Positions 1-7,367 of a DNA stretch of 8,961 nt are shown one piece after another (positions within the stretch are counted from its first letter, which is position 1; every line of letters starts with the position of its first letter). The notes below the pieces were generated by a model. The model made no database searches. It saw only the letters and a list, made by a program, of their open reading frames with translations, and was not told the origin of the DNA. Position numbers and translations under genes: made by a program. This DNA comes from Fidelibacterota bacterium (GTDB taxonomy: Bacteria > Fidelibacterota > Marinisomatia > SCGC-AAA003-L08 > GCA-002704045): contig PAFF01000041.1 in the NCBI GenBank assembly GCA_002704045.1, positions 1-8,961 on the forward strand. Reading direction: 5' to 3'.

Positions 1-790
1 CAAGATTAAAATTTTTCACAATAATAAAAAGTCCAAAAATAAAATAAATTAATACCATAATAGGTACTAATCTCGAAGCAAATAAACCAATTCTTTTAAT
101 ACCACCGAATGTTATAAAACCAACAGTAAAAGCTGATATTATACCTATTATAATTTTGATGAAAAATAGATCATTAAATGTAAAATCAACTAAAATTGAT
201 AAGTATGTTGATATTTTAGCAGATATTGGAATTAAAAAGCTATTATTATTTACAAGTTCATCAGTAAATACTTGGGTTAATTGATTTATTTGAAATAATG
301 ATAAACATCCAAATAATCCAGCAATACTAAATAGTATTGACAGAGGTAAAAATTTTGGACCCATTCCCTTTGAAATTACATACATAGGTCCACCCTGTAA
401 TTTACCTTCATTATCTTTTTCTCTGTACATTATCGATAAAGTACAAGTGAAAAATTTAGTTGCCATACCAAATAAGGCAGATATCCACATCCAAAAAATA
501 GCGCCAGCTCCTCCCAAATGCAAAGCTACAGCTACACCACTTATATTACCCATACCGACAGTACTGGCTAATGCACTTGATAAAGCTTGAAAATGTGATA
601 TTAAACCTGGATCGTTTTTGTTATCGTATTTACCCCTTAAGACATTTATACCATGTAAAAAATTTTTAAAAGGTAAAAACCTCGAATATAAAGTAAAATA
701 GAAACCACCACCTAAAATTAGCACTAAAAGTGGTGTTCCCCATATGAAGTCAACAAAATTTACTAGAAAATTTTCTAGTATACTTTGCAT
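1..790 (-). CDS. Sodium:alanine/glycine symporter, AGCS family (N-terminal 263 residues, cut by window edge)
   Basis: I translated this partial gene from the minus strand; it is open from the ATG at 790 to the window edge. It is a multi-pass inner-membrane protein of the alanine or glycine:cation symporter family (TC 2.A.25), which imports small neutral amino acids with Na+. The family core is very clear: SHFQALSSALASTVGMGNISG at about residues 65-85, then GGAGAIFWMW (93-102), GMATK (108-112) and GGPMYV (133-138). Hydrophobic segments are visible at about 15-35, 93-120, 148-165, 210-228 and 238-258. Family members are usually about 450-550 residues, so roughly half is present. Residues ~180-207 form a longer linker than in the members I can recall. 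It starts 3 bases after the aldolase stop, so it is probably the third gene of the pfp operon. No Shine-Dalgarno is visible. The substrate (alanine, glycine or other) cannot be decided from sequence. Confidence 0.95.
   Translation of the reverse strand, partial: MQSILENFLVNFVDFIWGTPLLVLILGGGFYFTLYSRFLPFKNFLHGINVLRGKYDNKNDPGLISHFQALSSALASTVGMGNISGVAVALHLGGAGAIFWMWISALFGMATKFFTCTLSIMYREKDNEGKLQGGPMYVISKGMGPKFLPLSILFSIAGLFGCLSLFQINQLTQVFTDELVNNNSFLIPISAKISTYLSILVDFTFNDLFFIKIIIGIISAFTVGFITFGGIKRIGLFASRLVPIMVLIYFIFGLFIIVKNFNL
761..780. repeat. Perfect 20-bp palindrome inside the symporter start region
   Basis: The half-sites TACTAGAAAA and TTTTCTAGTA are exact reverse complements with no spacer. 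The element covers codons 4-10 of the AGCS symporter and begins 7 bases inside its start codon. In mRNA it could fold into an 8-bp stem with an AAUU loop close to the ribosome binding region; as DNA it could be a protein-binding site. A purely coincidental origin is possible in AT-rich DNA. Confidence 0.6.
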
Positions 791-793
791 TTA

Positions 794-1819
794 TTATGAA
801 ACTTTATCTTCCATAGATGAATTATATTCACCTATTGATGCCAAACCATTTACCATGGATCTGTGAAAAAGAATCTCTTGCGAGGTTTTTACATTTACTT
901 TCTTACCCTTCCAGCTCATAATAGCAGGATGCTGTAAAGCTCTACCGTAAGAAAATGTTAAATTCCAAGGTAGATCATTATTCTTATTCATTAAATTTAA
1001 GTGAACTGTAGCATCAACATCACTTTGCCCTCCTGACAAAAAGGCGCATCCTGGAACATTAGCTGGTACTGTTGCTTTCAAACATTTAACTGTCATTTCA
1101 GCAACTAAATCATGATTTGCTTGTGATTCACAAGTATCGCCTGATATAACCATACTTGGTTTGAGAATAATACCTTCAAGCATTACATCTAATTTTGCGA
1201 GCTCATTAAAAACAATTTCTTGTGTTAATTTAGTTACATCATAACATTTTTCAATGGTGTGACTACCATTCATTAATACTTCTGGTTCAACGATTGGTAC
1301 AATTCCATTGTCTTGACAAATAGCAGCATATCTTGCAAGTGCATGAGCATTAGCGTAAATACAAGCTTTAGATGGTAAATTGTTTTCAATTTTAATAACA
1401 GCTCTCCATTTAGCAAATTTAGCCCCGAGCCCTCTATATTCTTCTAATCTAGCTGATAAACCATCAAGACCATTTGTAATAAATTCTTCATTATGCAATG
1501 CAAAAGGTTGAGCTCCTTTGTCAACTTTTATACCTGGCAATATACCAAGCTGAGATAGATAATCAGGAACTGAATTTCCATTGTATAAAGTTTGTCTCAA
1601 AGTCTCATCGAATAATATTACTCCACTTATATATTTATTTAAATCAGTTGTGGTAAATAACATATCTCTGTAAGCTAATCTATTTTCAAATGATGATTCA
1701 ATATTAATCTGATTCAACCTTTTGGCTATTGTACCTGAACTTTCATCTGCAGCTAATATACCCTTGCCAGGGGTAACCATTAATTTTGCATTTTTTTCTA
1801 AATCATTTTTGTATTTCAT
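794..1819 (-). CDS. fba: Fructose-bisphosphate aldolase, class I (Schiff-base type)
   Basis: Cytosolic aldolase that reversibly splits fructose-1,6-bisphosphate into dihydroxyacetone phosphate and glyceraldehyde-3-phosphate. The start chosen is the ATG at 1819 (341 residues), because GGAG sits 5 bases upstream and the N-terminus then matches the family. An in-frame ATG at 1858 would add 13 residues and overlap the pfp gene by 20 bases. In 341-residue numbering the expected active-site residues are present: Asp25 in LAADES, Lys137 and Arg139 in FAKWR, Glu178 and Glu180 in VEPE, the Schiff-base Lys220 in ILKPSMV, Ser262 in LSGGQS and Arg293 in SYGRALQ. This is the animal/plant-like class I family, not the metal-dependent class II or the archaeal-type FbaB. 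The C-terminus ends in ...EDKVS and lacks the terminal Tyr of vertebrate aldolases. It lies 19 bases downstream of pfp, the preceding pathway step. The stop is a doubled TAA directly before the symporter ATG. The gene symbol is generic. Confidence 0.96.
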   Translation of the reverse strand: MKYKNDLEKNAKLMVTPGKGILAADESSGTIAKRLNQINIESSFENRLAYRDMLFTTTDLNKYISGVILFDETLRQTLYNGNSVPDYLSQLGILPGIKVDKGAQPFALHNEEFITNGLDGLSARLEEYRGLGAKFAKWRAVIKIENNLPSKACIYANAHALARYAAICQDNGIVPIVEPEVLMNGSHTIEKCYDVTKLTQEIVFNELAKLDVMLEGIILKPSMVISGDTCESQANHDLVAEMTVKCLKATVPANVPGCAFLSGGQSDVDATVHLNLMNKNNDLPWNLTFSYGRALQHPAIMSWKGKKVNVKTSQEILFHRSMVNGLASIGEYNSSMEDKVS

Positions 1820-1824
1820 TTTTT

Positions 1825-1828
1825 CTCC
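1825..1828 (-). promoter_or_regulatory. Shine-Dalgarno site (GGAG) for the aldolase
   Basis: On the minus strand TTGGAG is followed by five A residues and then the ATG at 1819. It is the only convincing Shine-Dalgarno sequence before any start in the window, and it decides the aldolase start in favour of 1819 over the upstream ATG at 1858. Confidence 0.75.
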
Positions 1829-1838
1829 AATTAATATA

Positions 1839-3029
1839 TTATTTTTGTCCAATTTCATTAAGAAGTAAATTAAACCATTCAGTATCTACGTTGAATTCTT
1901 TATGTCCTTTTATTCTATCGAATTTTATACAACTTAATTTATTTTTATTTTCTTCATCATTACCTATTACACCACTATTTTTTTTCAATGCGTTTTTAAC
2001 AGCTAATTCAGAACTTTTTTTAATTAATTCTAGATCTTTTTCATTTGGTGAAGCTGATCTAGCAAAATAACCACTCTTTTGTATTAATATCTTGTCTGCT
2101 TTTAAACTTTTTCCTAATTTTTTGCTGTACCATTTTCCCGGATTAATTTCATCTAATCGAACATGTCCAAAAGCATCTCTTTTTACTTCAAGCCCCTCTG
2201 ATTCAATTTCTGAAATAATAGTTGAAATTCCTGCACCCTCACTTAAAAAAATATTTACACAATCATTTTTATCCATGACCTTTTTTAATCTTATTATTTC
2301 AAAATCTAAATTTATTTTAATCTCAGGTATGTATATTGCATGAATACTCCATCTATTATCTGATACTAATATATCAGGAAGAAAAGTTGTTTCTTGTAAA
2401 GATTTTTGATACAAATAAGCAGAATATGCTGTTAGCCAACCACAATTTCTTCCCATAACTTCATGAATGATTAAATTTCTACTACTTGTTGTATTTTCGT
2501 TAACAATATTTTTAAAAAAATTAGCGCTTTGCTCTGCAGCGGTCCATGCACCTAATGATTGTTTTATTGGAATGACATCATTATCAATTGTTTTAGGTAA
2601 TCCAACAACAGTTAAATTATATTTTTTTTCTTTCAAATATTTCACTAAATCAGCTGCTGTAGTATTTGTATCATCACCGCCAATTGTATGTAATATATCG
2701 ACTTTATCTTTTATTAATTGTAGAGCAGCTTTTTTCAATGGATTTTCACCTCTTTGAATATATCCCTTTTTAATACAATCTTTTATGTTTGTTAATTTTA
2801 CCCTACTATTACCAATAGGACTTCCACCAAAGTTAAATAAAACTTTATAGTTTAATTTCACGTTTTCATTAAAACTAATAGTTTTACCTTCTAAAAGGCC
2901 TCTATATCCATTCAAATAACCTATCATTTCACACTTTTTACCAGTATTAATGTAAGATTCTATTAGATGTCCAATTGATGCTGATAGACAGGGTGCTATA
3001 CCACCAGAAGTTAAGAAAGCAATTTTCAT
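1839..3029 (-). CDS. pfp: Pyrophosphate-dependent 6-phosphofructokinase (diphosphate--fructose-6-phosphate 1-phosphotransferase)
   Basis: Cytosolic enzyme of 396 residues that interconverts fructose-6-phosphate and fructose-1,6-bisphosphate. The N-terminus KIAFLTSGGIAPCLSA is the phosphofructokinase nucleotide/phosphate loop. GGDDT at 117-121 carries Asp120 where ATP-dependent enzymes have Gly (E. coli Gly104), and PKTIDND at 145-151 carries Lys146 where ATP enzymes have Gly124. These two replacements are the established signature of PPi use. Asp149 in TIDND is the catalytic base; MGRNCGW at 192-198 binds the sugar phosphate. Because PPi replaces ATP, the reaction is reversible and can serve glycolysis and gluconeogenesis, and in some bacteria sedoheptulose phosphates. 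It is the first gene of the minus-strand operon, 19 bases before aldolase. The start at 3029 fits the family N-terminus; no Shine-Dalgarno is visible. Donor specificity is inferred from residues and not measured. Confidence 0.95.
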   Translation of the reverse strand: MKIAFLTSGGIAPCLSASIGHLIESYINTGKKCEMIGYLNGYRGLLEGKTISFNENVKLNYKVLFNFGGSPIGNSRVKLTNIKDCIKKGYIQRGENPLKKAALQLIKDKVDILHTIGGDDTNTTAADLVKYLKEKKYNLTVVGLPKTIDNDVIPIKQSLGAWTAAEQSANFFKNIVNENTTSSRNLIIHEVMGRNCGWLTAYSAYLYQKSLQETTFLPDILVSDNRWSIHAIYIPEIKINLDFEIIRLKKVMDKNDCVNIFLSEGAGISTIISEIESEGLEVKRDAFGHVRLDEINPGKWYSKKLGKSLKADKILIQKSGYFARSASPNEKDLELIKKSSELAVKNALKKNSGVIGNDEENKNKLSCIKFDRIKGHKEFNVDTEWFNLLLNEIGQK

Positions 3030-3086
3030 AATAATTAATCTACAAACATAAAGTTATTACCTTAGAAATATTTTTTTAAAATTTCT

Positions 3087-3116
3087 ATTTTATTAATGTT
3101 TTTTTACAACTCTAAA
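3087..3116 (-). promoter_or_regulatory. Possible promoter for the pfp-aldolase-symporter operon
   Basis: Read on the minus strand, TTTAGA (3116-3111) and TAAAAT (3092-3087) are separated by 18 bases and match the sigma70 consensus at 4/6 and 5/6 positions. This would give a leader of about 50 bases before the pfp ATG at 3029. In such AT-rich DNA a match of this quality is weak evidence; a promoter for pfp must lie in or near this 130-base gap, but the exact boxes are uncertain. Confidence 0.3.
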
Positions 3117-3131
3117 ATAATAAATTATAAT
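3103..3131 (+). promoter_or_regulatory. Sigma70-type promoter for the aceE-aceF-lpdA operon
   Basis: TTTACA at 3103-3108 (5/6 of the -35 consensus) and a perfect TATAAT at 3126-3131 are spaced by exactly 17 bases. Transcription would begin near 3138, leaving a leader of only about 22 bases before the aceE ATG. The upstream stretch is very A/T-rich and could act as an UP element. No PdhR-like operator (AATTGGT...ACCAATT) is visible. A 10-bp palindrome TAAATATTTA at 3143-3152 lies in the leader but is unremarkable in this composition. Confidence 0.7.
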
Positions 3132-3159
3132 GTCTTAAAACGTAAATATTTAAAGCTTA

Positions 3160-5811
3160 ATGAAAGATATAAATAATCAAGAAACACAAGAGTGGCTAGA
3201 ATCAATGCAGGCTCTAATAGAAGCTGAGGGAACAGAGCGCGCTCATTTTATTTTACAAAAATTAATAACTTTTACAAAAAGGAATGGAATATCTATACCT
3301 TTTTCCGCAAATACTGATTACATAAATACGATATCAGCTAATCAACAAAAAAAATATCCAGGGGACATAGCTATAGAAAAGCGTATAACATCATTAATAA
3401 GATGGAATGCAATGGCTATGGTTGTACAAGCAAATAGAAATTTCCATGGAATTGGTGGTCATATTTCATCTTATGCATCTTCAGCTACTCTTTTAGAAGT
3501 TGGATTTAATCATTTTTTCAAAGGTCCAGAACATGCTGATGGATCAGATTTGATTTACTTCCAAGGACATTCATCTCCAGGAATATACGCTAGATCTTTT
3601 CTTGAAGGCAGATTTAATGAAAAGCAATTACATAATTTTAGAAGAGAATTACAAAAAGACGCAGGCTTATCATCATATCCTCATCCCTGGCTTATGCCAA
3701 ATTATTGGCAATTTGCTACTGTATCAATGGGTCTCGCGGCTATACAAGGAATTTATCAAGCAAGATTTCTAAGATATATTGAAGATAGGGAAATTGCAAA
3801 AACTAAAAATAAGAAAGTTTGGGTCTTTTTGGGCGATGGAGAAATGGATGAACCTGAATCTCTTGGTGCGTTAACCCTTGCTGCTAGAGAAAAATTAGAT
3901 AATTTAATTTTTGTTGTAAATTGTAATTTACAACGACTTGATGGACCCGTTAGAGGTAACTCAAAAATTATCCAAGAACTTGAAGGCGCTTTTCGAGGTG
4001 CAGGTTGGAATGTAATCAAAGTAATTTGGGGCAATGATTGGGATCCAATCATTGAACAAGATAAAAGTGGTAAACTTATTGAAAGAATGAATGATTTACT
4101 TGATGGAGAAGCCTTAAAGTACATTGTTGAAGGTGGTAATTACATTAGAAATGATTTTTGGGGGAAATATCCTGAATTATTAAAAACTGTCGAAAATTAT
4201 TCAGATGATAAACTTAACAGTTTAAATTTAGGTGGTCACGACCCAGAAAAAATATACTCTGCTTATCATAGTGCAACAATTCCAAATGGAAAACCTACTG
4301 TTATTTTAGCTCATACTATCAAAGGCTATGGTCTAGGTGAAGCTGGTGAAGGTAGAAATATTACTCATCAGCAAAAAGAGTTAAATGAAAAAGAATTGAT
4401 AAACTTTAGAACTCGTTTTGATATACCACTATCTAATGAAGAATGTGTATCTGCTCCGTTTTATTGTCCTCCAAAAGATAGTGATGAGATAAAGTATTTA
4501 ATTGAACAAAGATCTAAGTTGGGTGGTTTCATTCCCAAAAGAAATTCTATAATAGAGCAAATAAAATATCCGCAATTAGATATTTTTCAAGATTTTTTAA
4601 ATGGCAGCGATGGTAGGAAATTTTCTACAACCATGGCATTTGTTAAAATGCTTTCAAATTTATTGAAAGACAAAAATATAGGTAATAAAATTGTTCCAAT
4701 AATACCTGATGAAGCCAGAACTTTTGGAATTGATCCTTTATTTAGGACTCATGGGATTTACTCTCATCAGGGTCAAAAATATGATCCAGTTGACTCAGAT
4801 CAATATTTATACTATAAGGAAGATAAAAAGGGTCAAATTTTAGAGGAGGGTATTACTGAAGCAGGTGCAATGTCCTCTTTTATTGCTGCTGGGACAGCTC
4901 ACAGTACTTTAAATAAGCATATGATACCATTTTTTATTTATTATTCAATGTTTGGATTCCAAAGAATAGGAGATTTGATTTGGGCTGCTGCAGACATGAG
5001 AACAAGAGGTTTTTTGATTGGTGGAACTGCTGGAAGAACTACATTGAATGGTGAAGGATTACAGCATCAGGATGGACATAGTTTATTACAAGCATCAGTT
5101 GTACCAAACATATTAGCTTACGATCCTGCTTTTGCTTTTGAGATAGCTATTATAATACAAAATGGTATCAAGAGAATGTATTATGATAACGAAGATATAT
5201 TTTATTATTTAACTTTAGAAAATGAAAACTATGAACACTTTTCAATACCGCAGAATGTTGAAAAAGGTATTATCAAAGGTATATATTTATTCAAAGAAGG
5301 TCCTAATTCCAAAATTAAAGTACAGCTTTTTGGTAGTGGATCAATAATAAATGAGGTGATTGAAGCATCTAAAATCCTTCAAGAAGACTGGGGAATCTCA
5401 AGTGATATCTGGTCAGTAACTAGTTACAGTGAGTTAAGACGTGATGGAGAAGATATTTACAGATATAATAGATTAAACCCCGATAAAAAAGATAAACAAC
5501 CTTATATTAATAAAGTTTTATCTAATCACGATGGACCTGTTATTGCAGTATCAGACTATGTTAAACTAGTTGCTGAACAAGTTTCTCCTTATATTAGAAA
5601 AAGATATTTTACTGCACTTGGAACTGATGGATTTGGTAGAAGTGATACAAGACAAAATCTTAGATCGCATTTTGAAATTAACAAAGAGTACATTGTAATA
5701 TCAGCCTTAGACGCTTTAAAAAGAGAAAAGAAAATAAATGCTAGCTTAGTTGTAGATGCATTAAAAAAATATAATATTAATACAAAAAAAGAAAATCCAA
5801 TTAAAAAATAG
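3160..5811 (+). CDS. aceE: Pyruvate dehydrogenase E1 component, homodimeric AceE type
   Basis: Thiamine-diphosphate-dependent decarboxylase of the pyruvate dehydrogenase complex; it decarboxylates pyruvate and acetylates the lipoyl groups of AceF. At 883 residues it is nearly the length of E. coli AceE (887) and aligns with it by eye from end to end. The ThDP/Mg motif runs from GDGEMDE (225-231) to NCN (254-256). Conserved active-site residues include His101 in GGHISS, His137 in YFQGHSSPG, His403 in the mobile loop NITHQQK, Glu567 in GITEAGA (the ThDP-activating Glu) and the histidines of LQHQDGH (634-640). The N-terminus (QEWLESMQALIEAEGTERA) matches the E2-binding region. The ATG at 3160 is the first start after an in-frame TAA at 3151. 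It has no Shine-Dalgarno and a leader of about 22 bases. It is first in the operon and ends in TAG, the only amber stop among the complete genes here. Confidence 0.99.
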   Translation: MKDINNQETQEWLESMQALIEAEGTERAHFILQKLITFTKRNGISIPFSANTDYINTISANQQKKYPGDIAIEKRITSLIRWNAMAMVVQANRNFHGIGGHISSYASSATLLEVGFNHFFKGPEHADGSDLIYFQGHSSPGIYARSFLEGRFNEKQLHNFRRELQKDAGLSSYPHPWLMPNYWQFATVSMGLAAIQGIYQARFLRYIEDREIAKTKNKKVWVFLGDGEMDEPESLGALTLAAREKLDNLIFVVNCNLQRLDGPVRGNSKIIQELEGAFRGAGWNVIKVIWGNDWDPIIEQDKSGKLIERMNDLLDGEALKYIVEGGNYIRNDFWGKYPELLKTVENYSDDKLNSLNLGGHDPEKIYSAYHSATIPNGKPTVILAHTIKGYGLGEAGEGRNITHQQKELNEKELINFRTRFDIPLSNEECVSAPFYCPPKDSDEIKYLIEQRSKLGGFIPKRNSIIEQIKYPQLDIFQDFLNGSDGRKFSTTMAFVKMLSNLLKDKNIGNKIVPIIPDEARTFGIDPLFRTHGIYSHQGQKYDPVDSDQYLYYKEDKKGQILEEGITEAGAMSSFIAAGTAHSTLNKHMIPFFIYYSMFGFQRIGDLIWAAADMRTRGFLIGGTAGRTTLNGEGLQHQDGHSLLQASVVPNILAYDPAFAFEIAIIIQNGIKRMYYDNEDIFYYLTLENENYEHFSIPQNVEKGIIKGIYLFKEGPNSKIKVQLFGSGSIINEVIEASKILQEDWGISSDIWSVTSYSELRRDGEDIYRYNRLNPDKKDKQPYINKVLSNHDGPVIAVSDYVKLVAEQVSPYIRKRYFTALGTDGFGRSDTRQNLRSHFEINKEYIVISALDALKREKKINASLVVDALKKYNINTKKENPIKK

Positions 5812-5817
5812 AATATT

Positions 5818-7365
5818 TTGCTTAAAAAAATAACTTTACAAAATCTTGGTGAGGGAATAGAAAATGTTGAAGTCACCGAAATAAATATCAAACAAGGTGA
5901 TGATTTAAAAATCGATGATATCATCTTAACAGTAGAAACTGAAAAAGCTTCTATGGAAATTGCTTCTGAGCATAATGGTCTAGTTAAAAACATCTTTATA
6001 GATATAGGACAAGAAATATCGCCAAAAACAGAGCTAATCGAAATTGATATAAAAAAGCCACAAAAAAACAAAAAATCTCTTGTAAATAATAATGTGAGTC
6101 CAGAACAAAGTAATAATATATTTATTCTTCCAGATATTGGTGAAGGTATTGATAATGTCCTTATTACTGAAGTCAACGTTAGTCAAGGTGATAATGTTAC
6201 AAAAGATGAAACAGTAATTACTGTGGAAACTGAAAAAGCTTCCATGGAAATACCAATAAATTTAAATGGTAAGATAATTGATATGTATGTAAAAAAAGAA
6301 GATACAATATCGCCAGGATCAAAAATTTTATCCATTGAAACAACAACTAATTTTTCAGACGATTCCAATATTATTAAAGATAGTATAATTAATCAAGATG
6401 TCTCTAAAAAAGACGATGAAATAAAAACTTCTTCATTGACAAATCATAGTATAGTAAACGATGAAGTAAATGAATATAATAAAATATCAAATCATATATA
6501 TACTAGCCCATCGGTTAGAAGATTTGCTAGGAAATTGGGTTGTGATTTATCATTAGTTAATGGAACAGGCAGAAAGGGACGAATTTTAAAAGAAGATGTT
6601 GAAAAATATATAAGTTCTATCTTAAGCGGACAAAATCAAATTTCAAACTCTGCAATAGATATTGATTTTAGTATTTTTGGTCCAGTTAAAAATAAAAAAC
6701 TAAATAAAATAAAAATAACAACTGGTAATAGATTAAGTAATGCTTGGTCTACAATACCACAAGTTACTCAATTTGATGAAGCTGATATCTCATTATTAAC
6801 GGATTATCGTAAATCAGTAAACACAAAAAATAAAAAAATAAGTTTTTTACCTTTTTTTGTAAAAGCATTGGTACCATTATTAAAAGAATACCCAAATTTT
6901 AATTCAAGTTTAACCTCTTCTAAAAAAAATCTAATACTAAAAAAATATTTCAATGTAGGAATTGCTGTTGATACTCCAAATGGTTTAATTGTTCCAGTTA
7001 TAAAAAATGTCAATCAAAAAGATGTCTTTACTCTTATGGATGAACTTACTGAACTTTCTGAAAAATGTAGAAATAAACAAATAAAACCATCGGATTTACA
7101 GGGAAGTTGTATAACTATATCAAGCTTAGGCGGAATAGGAGGCACATATTTTACGCCAATTGTAAATCCACCAGAGGTTGCTATAATAGGTATTTCAAAA
7201 TCAAAAGTTAAACCTTTTTTTATTGATGGTAAATTTGAACCTCGTACTATGCTTCCAATATCTTTAACATATGATCATCGGGTTATAGATGGTGCTGAAG
7301 CAGCAAGATTTACCAAATCTTTTTGTCACAATTTAGCAAATATTAAAGAACATATTAAGTCTTAA
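5818..7365 (+). CDS. aceF: Pyruvate dehydrogenase E2 component (dihydrolipoamide acetyltransferase), two lipoyl domains
   Basis: Core of the pyruvate dehydrogenase complex; it transfers acetyl groups from lipoyl-lysine to CoA. Domains along 515 residues: lipoyl domain 1 (about 1-77, lipoyl Lys43 in VETEKASME), a Lys/Asn-rich linker, lipoyl domain 2 (about 101-174, Lys140 in the identical motif), a polar linker (about 178-226), the peripheral subunit-binding domain (about 228-264, TSPSVRRFARKLG...GRILKEDV), and the catalytic domain (about 290-515) with the active-site motif HRVIDG (His487, Asp491). E. coli AceF has three lipoyl domains; one and two also occur widely. The start is TTG at 5818: no ATG exists before residue 46, and an ATG start there would delete most of the first lipoyl domain. 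No Shine-Dalgarno is visible. It lies 6 bases after aceE and in the same reading frame, suggesting translational coupling. Confidence 0.98.
   Translation: MLKKITLQNLGEGIENVEVTEINIKQGDDLKIDDIILTVETEKASMEIASEHNGLVKNIFIDIGQEISPKTELIEIDIKKPQKNKKSLVNNNVSPEQSNNIFILPDIGEGIDNVLITEVNVSQGDNVTKDETVITVETEKASMEIPINLNGKIIDMYVKKEDTISPGSKILSIETTTNFSDDSNIIKDSIINQDVSKKDDEIKTSSLTNHSIVNDEVNEYNKISNHIYTSPSVRRFARKLGCDLSLVNGTGRKGRILKEDVEKYISSILSGQNQISNSAIDIDFSIFGPVKNKKLNKIKITTGNRLSNAWSTIPQVTQFDEADISLLTDYRKSVNTKNKKISFLPFFVKALVPLLKEYPNFNSSLTSSKKNLILKKYFNVGIAVDTPNGLIVPVIKNVNQKDVFTLMDELTELSEKCRNKQIKPSDLQGSCITISSLGGIGGTYFTPIVNPPEVAIIGISKSKVKPFFIDGKFEPRTMLPISLTYDHRVIDGAEAARFTKSFCHNLANIKEHIKS
5932..6251 (+). repeat. Internal lipoyl-domain duplication in aceF (repeat unit of 291 bases)
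   Basis: The bases around the two lipoyl lysines, 5932-5960 and 6223-6251, match at 27 of 29 positions, with both differences at third codon positions. They lie 291 bases (97 codons) apart. Outside this core the two lipoyl domains are clearly diverged in protein sequence. This reflects an old domain duplication with strong constraint on the lipoylation motif, or local gene conversion. Confidence 0.8.
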
Positions 7366-7367
7366 AC

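Noticed and set aside
1839..1858. Translational overlap of pfp and aldolase
   Set aside because: It only exists if the ATG at 1858 is used; the Shine-Dalgarno and family alignment place the aldolase start at 1819, leaving a 19-base gap.
1786..2757. Plus-strand open frames opposite pfp and aldolase
   Set aside because: They are hydrophobic Phe/Leu/Ser-rich shadows of the minus-strand genes; the pfp and aldolase readings contain full sets of catalytic motifs.
3143..3152. 10-bp palindrome TAAATATTTA in the aceE leader as an operator
   Set aside because: A 10-bp A/T-only palindrome is expected by chance in this composition, and it matches no regulator site I can name.
3756..4124. Minus-strand open frame of 122 codons within aceE
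   Set aside because: It is antisense to the ThDP-binding region of aceE, with no start signal and no family resemblance.
5809..5811. aceE stop TAG as a recoded amino acid
   Set aside because: No pyrrolysine context or downstream element is apparent, AceE is already full length at the TAG, and separate E1 and E2 proteins are the normal arrangement.
5589..6176. Minus-strand open frame of 195 codons opposite the aceE/aceF junction
   Set aside because: It lies antisense to two certain genes, has a low-complexity Ser/Phe/Ile-rich translation typical of reversed AT-rich coding DNA, and no recognisable motif.
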